In this document: piece by piece, positions 1 through 8,039 of the stretch
How the letters are laid out: each line of letters starts with the position of its first letter
Position numbering within the stretch: position 1 is the first letter of the stretch
NCBI GenBank assembly: GCA_965230245.1
Contig: OZ246000.1
Span: 1,798,001 to 1,862,000, forward strand
DNA: 64,000 nt
Direction of reading: 5' to 3'
Origin: JAGNKE01 sp965230245
GTDB lineage: Bacteria; Pseudomonadota; Alphaproteobacteria; Micavibrionales; Micavibrionaceae
Position numbers and translations under genes: made by a program
The notes under the pieces: generated by a model
What the model was told of the DNA's origin: nothing
What the model saw: only the letters and a program-made list of their open reading frames with translations
Database searches by the model: none

Positions 1-1719
1 GGGGTTCTGTTCATCGATTTGCGCGATAAATTCGGTGTAACACAATGTGTGGTAGAGGAGAATTCGCCCCTTCTCTCAGAAATCGAGAAATGGCGTGTTG
101 AATCCGTTATCACGATCATCGGTAAGGTCACGCCGCGGACGCCCGAAACGGTAAACCCGAACATGCCGACCGGTGACATCGAAATTGTGATCGAACAGGC
201 CGAGCTACAATCCGCAGCCGACGTCATCCCGTTTCAGGTTGCCGAAGACGATGGAGCGGGGGAAGACATCCGTTTGCGCTACCGCTACCTCGACCTGCGC
301 CGCGAGAAAATGCAAAAGAACATCGGCCTTCGTAACAGCGTCATCCGCTCCATCCGCGAACGCATGTATGCGCAGGAGTTTCAGGAATTCCAGACACCGA
401 TCTTAACGGCAAGCTCTCCCGAAGGCGCGCGCGACTACCTCGTGCCGTCCCGCCTGCACCCCGGCAAGTTCTACGCTCTCCCGCAAGCTCCGCAGCAGTT
501 CAAACAGCTCCTGATGGTGAGCGGCTTTGATAAATATTTCCAGATAGCACCGTGTTTCCGTGACGAGGATGGCCGCGCTGACCGCCTCGCCGAATTTTAC
601 CAGCTCGACATGGAAATGAGCTTTGCAACACAGGAAGATATCTTCGCCACCATGCGCCCCGTAATCGAAGGCGTCTTCGAAGAGTTCAACGATTTCACAG
701 GCACACCGCACAAAATCGACTGGCAGCCCGACCTTGACTACAAAACCGCGATGCTGAAATACGGCTCCGACAAGCCAGACCTCAGAAACCCGCTGGAAAT
801 TGTCGACGTGACAGAAGTCTTCGCCCGCGACGATGTGGAGTTCAAGGCCTTCAAGGGCACAATCGAAAAGGGCGGCGTCGTCCGCGCCATCCGCGCACCG
901 AAGGTCTCCGACCAGCCGCGCAGCTTCTTTGATAAGCTCAACTCCTGGGCACAGGGGCAGGGCGCGCCGGGTCTGGGCTACATCCTCTTCGATAACGGCG
1001 AGGGCAAGGGCCCGATCGCAAAATTCGTCCCCGAAGCCGCACAAGCGCAGATGAAGGAAGTCGCAGGCCTCGAAGACGGCGATGCCATCTTCTTCGTCTG
1101 TAACAAGGAATCCGACGCCGCGAAATTCGCCGGCCTCGCCCGCGACGCCATCTGTGATGCGCTCCCCGAAGGCCACGCAGCCGAGCGCGAAAAGGGCGTG
1201 TTCAAATTCTGCTGGATCGTTGACTTCCCGATGTACGAATTCGACGAGAAAGCACAGAAGATCGACTTCTCCCACAACCCGTTCTCCATGCCGCAGGGTG
1301 GTTTGGAAGCCCTCGAAGGTAAAGAGCCGCTTGATATTCTCGCATTCCAATATGACTGTGTGTGTAACGGGTTTGAAATCGCATCAGGCGCAATTCGTAA
1401 CCACAAGGGCGAAATCATGGCCAAAGCCTTCGATATCGCCGGATACGACCGCGAAGTGCTGGAAAAGGAATTCGGCGGTATGCTGAACGCGTTCCGCTAC
1501 GGCGCGCCGCCGCACGGCGGCTGTGCGTTCGGGATCGACCGTTTGGTGATGCTGCTTGCGGATGAGCCGAACCTGCGCGAAGTCTACGCCTTCGTCATGA
1601 ACGGTCAATACGAAGACCACATGATGAACGCACCAAGCGACATCCGCCCCGACCAGCTCAAGGACCTGCACATCAAGCTGAACCTGCCGAAGGTCAAGGT
1701 CACCGACGCCGCGGAATAG
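1..1719 (+). CDS. aspS: Aspartate--tRNA ligase, 5'-truncated by window edge
   Basis: Charges tRNA-Asp (class II synthetase, cytoplasm). The reading frame is open to base 1 and begins GVLFIDLRD, the end of the N-terminal anticodon-binding OB fold, so about 35 residues are missing. The first in-frame start-like codon (TTG at 19) lies inside conserved OB sequence and is not a start. Visible signatures are GARDYLVPSR, the motif 2 region FRDEDGRADRL followed by EFYQLDMEMSF, the bacterial-type GAD insertion in the middle, and motif 3 GIDRLVMLL near the C-terminus. The stop TAG is one base before the next ATG, so the hydrolase gene is probably co-transcribed. Confidence 0.98.
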   Translation, partial: GVLFIDLRDKFGVTQCVVEENSPLLSEIEKWRVESVITIIGKVTPRTPETVNPNMPTGDIEIVIEQAELQSAADVIPFQVAEDDGAGEDIRLRYRYLDLRREKMQKNIGLRNSVIRSIRERMYAQEFQEFQTPILTASSPEGARDYLVPSRLHPGKFYALPQAPQQFKQLLMVSGFDKYFQIAPCFRDEDGRADRLAEFYQLDMEMSFATQEDIFATMRPVIEGVFEEFNDFTGTPHKIDWQPDLDYKTAMLKYGSDKPDLRNPLEIVDVTEVFARDDVEFKAFKGTIEKGGVVRAIRAPKVSDQPRSFFDKLNSWAQGQGAPGLGYILFDNGEGKGPIAKFVPEAAQAQMKEVAGLEDGDAIFFVCNKESDAAKFAGLARDAICDALPEGHAAEREKGVFKFCWIVDFPMYEFDEKAQKIDFSHNPFSMPQGGLEALEGKEPLDILAFQYDCVCNGFEIASGAIRNHKGEIMAKAFDIAGYDREVLEKEFGGMLNAFRYGAPPHGGCAFGIDRLVMLLADEPNLREVYAFVMNGQYEDHMMNAPSDIRPDQLKDLHIKLNLPKVKVTDAAE

Positions 1720-1720
1720 C

Positions 1721-2560
1721 ATGATCCGGACAAAAACCCGCAACATCCACGGCCTGGAGATCGGATACACCGACACGGGGCCATCAGACGGGCGGGTTTT
1801 GTTCGCCGTCCACGGGTTACTCTCGAACAGCCGCGACTTCGACGCGCTTGCACTGCAACTGGCGGAGCAGGGCATCCGCACCATCGCCATCGACCTGCCC
1901 GGACGCGGGAAAAGCGCATGGCTCCCCGATAAATCGCTCTACACCCCGCCGACATATATCCCGTATTGCCTCAACCTCGTAAACCATGTGACGGGCGGAA
2001 ACCCCTTCGACTGGCTCGGCGTCTCGCTGGGCGGGATTATCGGTATGGGCATCCATAATCTGGAGGGGCTGAACATGGAACGACTACTCCTCGTTGATAT
2101 CGGCCCCGAAATCCCCGCAAAAGGGCTGAACGTTGTTGCGGACATCGCCATGTCCCCCGCTGTTTATGAGACAAGGGATAAGGCCGTAGCCTTCCTGAAA
2201 CGCCGCTGCGCCGCGTGGGGAATCACAAACCCCGAGCATTGGAACCACCTGATCGCGCATGACATCGTTGAGAATGAGGACGGCACATTCCGCCTGCATT
2301 ATGACCCCGGTATCGCGCAGCCGATGACCCGCGAGAACGAAACCATGCAATTCTGGGAACTGTGGGAGCAGATCAAACAGCCGCTCTTCCTGCTGCGCGG
2401 GGAAACGTCGATCATTCTGCCGCACGCCGTCGCACAAGCCATGGAGGAACGCTACACCGGCGCATCCATGACATCCGTCACAGCAGCCGATTGCGGCCAC
2501 GTCCCGAACCTTCTTGATGATCAGCATATCAACACCATCGCAGATTGGCTGAAAAGCTAA
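1721..2560 (+). CDS. Alpha/beta-hydrolase fold protein
   Basis: A 279-residue cytoplasmic hydrolase of the alpha/beta fold. An oxyanion-hole-type segment (FAVHGLLSNS) occurs near residue 30, the nucleophile elbow is GVSLGG (GxSxG), and the catalytic His is probably in CGHVPNLL close to the C-terminus. The substrate cannot be read from sequence; esterase, lipase-like or haloperoxidase-like activities are all possible. No signal peptide is seen. It follows aspS after one base, and its stop overlaps that of the convergent membrane-protein gene by three bases. Confidence 0.85.
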   Translation: MIRTKTRNIHGLEIGYTDTGPSDGRVLFAVHGLLSNSRDFDALALQLAEQGIRTIAIDLPGRGKSAWLPDKSLYTPPTYIPYCLNLVNHVTGGNPFDWLGVSLGGIIGMGIHNLEGLNMERLLLVDIGPEIPAKGLNVVADIAMSPAVYETRDKAVAFLKRRCAAWGITNPEHWNHLIAHDIVENEDGTFRLHYDPGIAQPMTRENETMQFWELWEQIKQPLFLLRGETSIILPHAVAQAMEERYTGASMTSVTAADCGHVPNLLDDQHINTIADWLKS

Positions 2561-3405
2561 AGTGACGTCGGGAAATACGTCTCTTCATTTTCTTCCCGCC
2601 AGTTCGGATTCTTTTTCAGCCACATGTAATACGCGGTCATCACTGATAACAGTACAAAAGGGTGTACAAAAAAACATGGAACCAGAAAAACAAACTGGAT
2701 GACGGCAAAAGCTAAAGGGGATGCCCCGTAGCTTAGTAAAGTTGAAAAACTCATAATAAAAAAAATCGGAACAATGCACAAAAATTGCGTGACGATGAAG
2801 CGTGCCCTGATCCCCTTTAAAATTTCCCAACATTCAAAAATCGACAAATTCTCTCCATTGATCTTGGCGGGGATATATATAAACAAAGAAGAAATTGCTA
2901 TCGCGACAACACAGATAAAAATAACAGCAGGGAGAAGAAAAAGCCAAAGGGCAAGTCCTGACCCTAAAAGACTACCCAAAAATGCAACAGGAGCCAGAAT
3001 AACAAGGAATAACAGAGCAACCTTAATCGAATACCAGACAAGCGAAATGAAAAGACTTAAATCTTTTGGAATTTTGAAGGCATTTTTATCCGAAACACCG
3101 TATAAGATTGCTCTGACCCAGACAATCGAAACAAGAAGCAATAAAAACGGATATAAAAGATCAAAAAAAATGTACAGGGAAGTAAAACGCAAAGTCATTG
3201 CGGCGAGCTGCTCTGAAACCTGCTCATCATGTGTCGTGATATTAATCAAAAAGGTTGTCGTGGCATATGTAGTATAAGCATACAGCCCTACCATCAGCAT
3301 AGTCGCTGCAAAATACGGCCATCCCATTTTCACCGCATGCCCGAAATTGCGAAATAAAAACACGTAAGAGGCAACGACAGTATCAATAATCGGCGGTTTA
3401 ACCAT
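2557..3405 (-). CDS. Multi-pass membrane protein, paralog of the upstream gene
   Basis: A 282-residue protein of unknown function with about six hydrophobic segments. The N-terminus reads ASYVFLFRNFGHAVKMGWP, almost the same as in the neighbouring 330-residue protein, and the general plan (short cytosolic start, six membrane spans, short charged tail) is shared, so the two are paralogs. The start ATG has AGGATTAG just upstream. It lies eight bases after its paralog and the two probably form one transcript with the acidic protein gene. Base composition is AT-richer than in the flanking aspS. Family not recognised. Confidence 0.72.
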   Translation of the reverse strand: MVKPPIIDTVVASYVFLFRNFGHAVKMGWPYFAATMLMVGLYAYTTYATTTFLINITTHDEQVSEQLAAMTLRFTSLYIFFDLLYPFLLLLVSIVWVRAILYGVSDKNAFKIPKDLSLFISLVWYSIKVALLFLVILAPVAFLGSLLGSGLALWLFLLPAVIFICVVAIAISSLFIYIPAKINGENLSIFECWEILKGIRARFIVTQFLCIVPIFFIMSFSTLLSYGASPLAFAVIQFVFLVPCFFVHPFVLLSVMTAYYMWLKKNPNWREENEETYFPTSL

Positions 3406-3413
3406 GTCTAATC

Positions 3414-4406
3414 CTAATCAAAGTCTTCCCATATTTTCACATTGTCCCACGCGTCATCGTCAAATGGGCTTTTTGCTTTGGAAGATACGGGTTTGTCAGC
3501 AATACGGTGCTTTTTTACCCAAAGATAATACCCACTCAAAACACCGCAAAAAATCGGCGGAATGATAAAACTAATAATCACAACAAAAACCGTGAGCATA
3601 AAGCCAAATATTTGATACCCCTCATCCATGGCACCAAAAAACGAAGCGATACCAGCCAAGGACACAAAGTAGCATAAATAAGCAAAGGCAAATGGAACAA
3701 GTGCAACACAGACGGATGCAAAAAAACGTAAACTCAATCCCCTGAAATATTTTCGCCCAAGTTTAGAGGAAATAACAAAACCGCTTGCTTTAGCTGGAAA
3801 ATACAAAAAGCTAGGAGCCAAATATATGAGCGGCAATAGGGAAAGTACAAATATAGCTATGATAATCATGGGGGTTGATTCAAATACAAAGGATAATGGG
3901 GTGAGAACACTGACTGGCAAAACCTGGCTCAAAATATAAAAAAATCCATATGCTAAAAACATTATAAGTGAGGAGATAATCCAAGTGGCGACATAAATTC
4001 CGAGTAGTTGAGCGATACAGCAAAAGACTAGCGTGCCCTCACGTTTAAGAGCACAAAAATTTTGATCAGAAACACCTCGGGTTATTGCACGCATCCATCC
4101 AACACAAAAAGCCGTGATAAAAAGTAGATAAAAAAAGCCAAACCAAAGATTCAGCAAAAAAAACAAAAGGCCGAACCAATCTGAGGACATAAACTGAAAT
4201 GTGGCATCAAAATTATTATGAACAAAAAAAGAAAAACTCATTTGCAACGATGCACAAAGTATAAGAAAAACCAAAAACGGCCACCCCATTTTCACCGCAT
4301 GCCCGAAATTGCGAAATAAAAACACGTAAGAGGCAATAGCAGTCCCGATAATGGGCGGTTTTTGTACGGGGGGATCGTCTAAAGTTAGGACGTCCGAACC
4401 CATCAC
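3414..4406 (-). CDS. Multi-pass membrane protein, paralog of the downstream gene
   Basis: A 330-residue integral membrane protein of unknown function with about six hydrophobic stretches. It shares the block ASYVFLFRNFGHAVKMGWP near its N-terminus with the 282-residue protein downstream; the encoding DNA is nearly identical over 59 bases (4278-4336 versus 3316-3374). The start is either GTG at 4406 (four-base overlap with the preceding stop) or ATG at 4403 (TGATG overlap); both indicate translational coupling to the acidic protein gene. The C-terminal ~35 residues are acidic and probably cytoplasmic. AT-rich relative to flanking housekeeping genes. Confidence 0.72.
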   Translation of the reverse strand: MMGSDVLTLDDPPVQKPPIIGTAIASYVFLFRNFGHAVKMGWPFLVFLILCASLQMSFSFFVHNNFDATFQFMSSDWFGLLFFLLNLWFGFFYLLFITAFCVGWMRAITRGVSDQNFCALKREGTLVFCCIAQLLGIYVATWIISSLIMFLAYGFFYILSQVLPVSVLTPLSFVFESTPMIIIAIFVLSLLPLIYLAPSFLYFPAKASGFVISSKLGRKYFRGLSLRFFASVCVALVPFAFAYLCYFVSLAGIASFFGAMDEGYQIFGFMLTVFVVIISFIIPPIFCGVLSGYYLWVKKHRIADKPVSSKAKSPFDDDAWDNVKIWEDFD

Positions 4407-5353
4407 TCACCCATAGGCGGTGCGGGCGGGTCGACATCGTCGCTCTCGCCGTCAGACTCACCTCGGCTACTCTTGCGCTTTTTCGGCTGTTCGAAATCAT
4501 CATCATCGTCAAAACCGAAATCAAGCAAATCATCCGCCCATTGCTCGTTTTTGAGATTTTCAGGTTGCGGAATAGCGGCGGGAATTTTCTGGCGCAACAT
4601 ATCACCGATCTTGGCAAGCGGCGAAGGCGGACGGTTGGCAACCGTATTCGGGCTAAGTTCGTCATTCTGGAAGTCCTGAATATCCTGCTCCAGCTCTTCC
4701 TCGACCTCGACAACATCAATCACATCATCCGCCTCGTTCAGTTTTGCTTCGTGGCGGCGTAAACGGTTTTTCAACCAGAGGAGCATATTCCTGCGGCGGT
4801 TCGTCTGCTTCTTGACGGCGGCATCGGCCTCGCCTTCGGACGTCGCCTCGATCGCATCGTCCAGCTCTTCCAACTCCTCGTCAATCGCATCGCTGATTAC
4901 ATGAATTTTGTGCTGGACATACTGGAACGCAATTTCAAAATTTTCCTGAATTTCTGCCATCAGCTTGAAAAAACGCTCCCAGAAATCGCGGTTCTGCCGC
5001 TTTCTGATTTCATCTTCGGGCAGAACGCCGTGCATCGCCAAGGATGATTCCTGCATCGGCATCACCTGACGTTTGATGTAGCCGGTGCTTTCTCCGCTGA
5101 GTTCCATCATATATTTGATCATATTACGCAGATCTGTACGGAAGCGGTCTATCCCCACAAATTTGGGGCTTTCCAGAAATTCGGACAACGCCTTTGCGCC
5201 TTCCATTTCCTCTTCATCCAGAAGAAACGCCTCCGGCACGTCAAAATCCTCGATGCTTGCAACCTCCGAAGACGCGGAATCGGTATCACCCAAAGCGGTA
5301 TCAATCTCTGCATCAAAAGCTATAGTGTCTTTGGCGGTGGCATCAAAAGCCAT
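4403..5353 (-). CDS. Acidic, partly coiled-coil protein of unknown function
   Basis: A 316-residue soluble protein without a signal peptide. It opens with an acidic segment, continues with a predicted helical region (about residues 60-220) containing runs such as DEELEELDDAIEA, and ends in a low-complexity tail with FGFDDDDDF, a basic KKRKSSR patch and DDVDPPAPPMGE. This pattern suggests a scaffold or adaptor, but no family is recognised. The start has AGGGG six bases upstream. Its stop overlaps the start of the first membrane-protein gene, so the three proteins are probably made together and may act together at the membrane. Confidence 0.65.
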   Translation of the reverse strand: MAFDATAKDTIAFDAEIDTALGDTDSASSEVASIEDFDVPEAFLLDEEEMEGAKALSEFLESPKFVGIDRFRTDLRNMIKYMMELSGESTGYIKRQVMPMQESSLAMHGVLPEDEIRKRQNRDFWERFFKLMAEIQENFEIAFQYVQHKIHVISDAIDEELEELDDAIEATSEGEADAAVKKQTNRRRNMLLWLKNRLRRHEAKLNEADDVIDVVEVEEELEQDIQDFQNDELSPNTVANRPPSPLAKIGDMLRQKIPAAIPQPENLKNEQWADDLLDFGFDDDDDFEQPKKRKSSRGESDGESDDVDPPAPPMGE

Positions 5354-5446
5354 ATCGAACCCCTGTTAATCAAAATAAATTAAGTATATATAGCCCGTTA
5401 TCTTTGGCCGCAGAATAATCAAAAAAACCATATATTGCAAAAGAAT

Positions 5447-5485
5447 AAGCCCGGCTGGGTGTCAGGATATCCAGTCCGGGCTTTT
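5447..5485 (-). terminator. Rho-independent terminator of the GGDEF gene
   Basis: An inverted repeat with arms AAGCCCGG (5447-5454) and CCGGGCTT (5476-5483), extended by CTGG/CCAG inside. Read on the minus strand it is followed by a T-rich stretch (TTATTCTTTT), so it most likely ends the transcript of the diguanylate cyclase gene. The plus-strand side carries CTTTTCC and could give weaker termination in the other direction. Confidence 0.7.
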
Positions 5486-5493
5486 CCGTAGAG

Positions 5494-5550
5494 GTGTCTG
5501 CCGCCTTCTAGTAGGGGATAGGGTTTGGCTTTGGGCTAGGCGACAGACAC
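5494..5550 (-). other. Long stem-loop in the 3' region of the GGDEF transcript
   Basis: Perfect seven-base arms GTGTCTG (5494-5500) and CAGACAC (5544-5550), extended inward by CGCC/GGCG after one mismatch, enclose a loop of about 30 bases that is C-rich on the minus strand. It sits between the stop of the cyclase gene and its terminator, so hairpin plus terminator together resemble a 3'UTR-derived small RNA. No promoter of its own was identified. Confidence 0.45.
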
Positions 5551-5576
5551 AAACCGTAATGTCATGATCCAACGTC

Positions 5577-6311
5577 CTATTGAACGGAATGTTTCCTTTG
5601 TCTCTTGTCTTCATACATATTCTTATCGGCGTCCTCGAGAATGTTCTCGATTTGATCGCCCGCACTGTAATCGCGCAAACCGACACTCGCCGTAATGCGG
5701 ATATGCCCGCCTTTCCACGGCATTGTCAGGGCGTTCAGGCGCAGCGCCAGCTCCTGTGCGCGTTTCATCGCCTTGTCCTTATTCGTTTTCGGAAACAGCA
5801 GGATAAACTCGTCACCTGCCAGACGCGCCGCACAATCCATGAGACGAATCTCACGCTCCAGAAAATCGGCAACATATTTTAAACATGCATCGCCCGCGGC
5901 ATGGCCGAATGTATCATTAATATATTTGAAATTGTCCAGATCGATCATAATCAGCAAGCCGCCGTCATTCCGGTCACGGTTCGCGCGATCAATCTCGGCC
6001 CGAAGCACTTCAAAAAAGCCGCGACGGTTCATCATACCCGTTAACTCGTCTCTGGTGGCCAGCGCCTCGAGCTCTTCGATACGGGCATTCTGATGCTTGA
6101 TCCGCTGATCCGCTTTCTTGATGGCTTTATAGGCCGTCTGAAGCAATTGCGTCACATCCTTCGGCAGTTTATCGGCCTTCGGTGTGGAAAGGAGATCGAA
6201 AATATCCTCTACCCCCGTCAGAAAGCCTTCCTCACGCGTTAATTCCAGCTTCGCCTTGCTCTCCTTGGCGGAGAACGGCATATAGGTTGTTTGTACGTAA
6301 TCTGATGTCAT
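5577..6311 (-). CDS. Diguanylate cyclase (GGDEF domain, AGDEF variant)
   Basis: A 244-residue soluble protein predicted to make c-di-GMP from two GTP. The N-terminal ~80 residues are helical and lack a recognised sensor domain; the GGDEF domain follows from DELTGMMNRRGFF. The signature is AGDEF at residues 165-169, a first-position variant found in some active cyclases. The inhibitory I-site RLMD (156-159) lies five residues before it, so product inhibition is likely. MIDLDNFKYINDTFGH provides the metal- and nucleotide-binding region. It is a single gene with its own terminator and points away from eipB. Confidence 0.9.
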   Translation of the reverse strand: MTSDYVQTTYMPFSAKESKAKLELTREEGFLTGVEDIFDLLSTPKADKLPKDVTQLLQTAYKAIKKADQRIKHQNARIEELEALATRDELTGMMNRRGFFEVLRAEIDRANRDRNDGGLLIMIDLDNFKYINDTFGHAAGDACLKYVADFLEREIRLMDCAARLAGDEFILLFPKTNKDKAMKRAQELALRLNALTMPWKGGHIRITASVGLRDYSAGDQIENILEDADKNMYEDKRQRKHSVQ

Positions 6312-6472
6312 TTGGAGCTACCCTTTCCCTAAAAATCCCTAATACAGGCACTAACCTGTGGGAAAGGCGTTGCGAAAACCGTGCCAACTTTAAAATCATA
6401 ATAAAATACATTAAAACAGTGTGTTATAAGGTTTACCTAATGCAAAATACTTTTGGCAGGCAATTACAGAAT

Positions 6473-6493
6473 TTCCGTAACACGGAATTTTTT
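6473..6493 (+). terminator. Terminator-like hairpin in the GGDEF/eipB intergenic region
   Basis: TTCCGT-AAC-ACGGAA followed by six T (6488-6493) has the form of an intrinsic terminator on the plus strand. No plus-strand gene lies upstream between 6312 and 6473. It may end a short non-coding transcript (a TTATAA box lies near 6423) or attenuate the eipB leader. Confidence 0.45.
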
Positions 6494-6608
6494 ACCCTAT
6501 GAACAGGGAAAGCTTTGCCCATGAGCGGGTTAGCTCTTTGAGACCGTGCTGCTTTGCGGTATCATAAATAACAAACTTAAGAATGTAATTCAGGGATTTT
6601 CAAAACAT

Positions 6609-7490
6609 ATGATAAATCGGAAAAACCGAGCAATAGCTATAAGTTACGCGACTGTACTCACGCTCATTATGGGTGTTTATTTGGCGGCAACACAGGCGTA
6701 CGCGCTGACTGATCGTGCAACAAAAGCGGGTCTTGTTCCGCATAAGGCTTTATACGAAATCGAATTGCTAACCAATAAAAGCAGCACCCAATTCGTAAAT
6801 CTCAGCGGCCAGATGTATTACGACTGGCAACCATCATGCGAAGCATGGGTGTCCAACCACAGATTTAACCTGATGTACGAATACGCCGATGCTCCGGCCA
6901 TGCGAATCACCAGCGATTTCTCAACCTACGAAAGCTTTGACGGAAAAACCATGAATTACACCTCGCAGCGTAAGCGTGACGGTCATATTTTCGAAGAGAT
7001 ACGTGGAATGGCCAAGGTCGGTGACGATAAAAGAGCTTCAAAGGCGGAATATTCAATTCCGAAGGACCTCGAATTTCAGCTTCCCGCCGAAACAAAGTTT
7101 CCGATGTCTCATACGCTCGCTGTGCTGGACAAAATTCGTAATGGCCAGAAATTCTACAGAACCACAATCTTCGACGGCAGCGATAAAGACGGCCCGCTTC
7201 AGGTCACGAGTTTCATAGGTAAGCCAGTCGAAAAAGCCGACGTTATCAAAATTGCAACCGGAACGGATAACAAACTGCTGGACTCTCAGGCGTGGAATAT
7301 GCGTCTGGCATTCTTCCCCCTGAATTCACCGGATGCGGCTTCGGACTATGAAATGTCGGTTGTCTTTCATGAAAACGGCGTGATCAGCGATGTGACAATA
7401 GATTACAAGGATTTCTCGGTGCGCCAAAAACTGGTTGCACTGGAAAAACTCGAAGATATTTGCGGTAAACCGGAAGCAAAACAGGAATAA
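6609..7490 (+). CDS. eipB: EipB-family periplasmic cell-envelope protein (DUF1849)
   Basis: A 293-residue exported protein. An N-terminal signal peptide (basic MINRKNR, hydrophobic core, cut near ATQAYA) is followed by ALYEIELL and SGQMYYDWQPSCEAW, typical of DUF1849. Brucella EipB is a periplasmic beta-spiral protein needed for envelope integrity, with a conserved disulfide; the matching cysteines here are in QPSCEAW and near the C-terminus in EDICGK. A longer frame to 6546 exists, but starting at 6609 places the signal peptide at the N-terminus. Single gene; regulation not evident. Symbol assigned by family resemblance. Confidence 0.82.
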   Translation: MINRKNRAIAISYATVLTLIMGVYLAATQAYALTDRATKAGLVPHKALYEIELLTNKSSTQFVNLSGQMYYDWQPSCEAWVSNHRFNLMYEYADAPAMRITSDFSTYESFDGKTMNYTSQRKRDGHIFEEIRGMAKVGDDKRASKAEYSIPKDLEFQLPAETKFPMSHTLAVLDKIRNGQKFYRTTIFDGSDKDGPLQVTSFIGKPVEKADVIKIATGTDNKLLDSQAWNMRLAFFPLNSPDAASDYEMSVVFHENGVISDVTIDYKDFSVRQKLVALEKLEDICGKPEAKQE

Positions 7491-7610
7491 ACGCCGAATG
7501 ATGGGGAAAATCGCAATTTGGCCTTGTTTCTTAACGATTTAGAAAGCCATAGCCCGTAGGATGCAAGAGGGAATGCATGCATAAATTAAAACCACTGTAA
7601 GTTCTTAAGA

Positions 7611-8039
7611 ATGAAGAAGAAAGTCCTGATTGTCGAAGACAACGAACTGAACATGAAGCTCTTTCATGATCTTCTTGAGGCGCATGGCATTGATACATTG
7701 CAAACCAGGGACGGAAAAGAAGCCTTTCAACTGGCCAAAGAAAACAAACCCGATTTGATCATTATGGATATCCAGCTGCCGGAAGTATCGGGTCTCGAGA
7801 TTACCAAAGTCATGAAGGAAGATGCCGATCTGAAATCTATCCCTGTTATCGCCGTAACGGCATTCGCAATGAAGGGGGACGAGCAAAAGATCAGGGAAGG
7901 CGGTTGCGAAGATTACATCTCCAAACCAATCTCAGTGGCAAGATTTTTGGAGATTGTAAAAAAATATCTGGACGTGGATAAGGCTCAAAAAGACGCTCCC
8001 GCCGATAAAACTGAAGCAGAAGAGAAGGGAACAGCATAA
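7611..8039 (+). CDS. divK: Single-domain response regulator DivK
   Basis: A 142-residue receiver-only protein. Acidic pocket residues are in IVEDNE, the phosphoacceptor is Asp53 in IIMDIQLP (same number as Caulobacter DivK), Thr/Ala follow in AVTAFAM, and Lys is in YISKPIS. A charged tail of ~20 residues extends beyond the receiver. In Caulobacter, DivK-P binds DivL and controls the CckA-CtrA pathway in polarity and the cell cycle. The stop TAA abuts the ATG of pleD, the arrangement found in many alphaproteobacteria, which makes the assignment firm. Confidence 0.95.
   Translation: MKKKVLIVEDNELNMKLFHDLLEAHGIDTLQTRDGKEAFQLAKENKPDLIIMDIQLPEVSGLEITKVMKEDADLKSIPVIAVTAFAMKGDEQKIREGGCEDYISKPISVARFLEIVKKYLDVDKAQKDAPADKTEAEEKGTA

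Noticed and set aside
403..1350. 315-codon open frame on the minus strand opposite aspS
   Set aside because: It is antisense to conserved AspRS sequence and its translation has no family-like features; codon bias of aspS explains the open frame.
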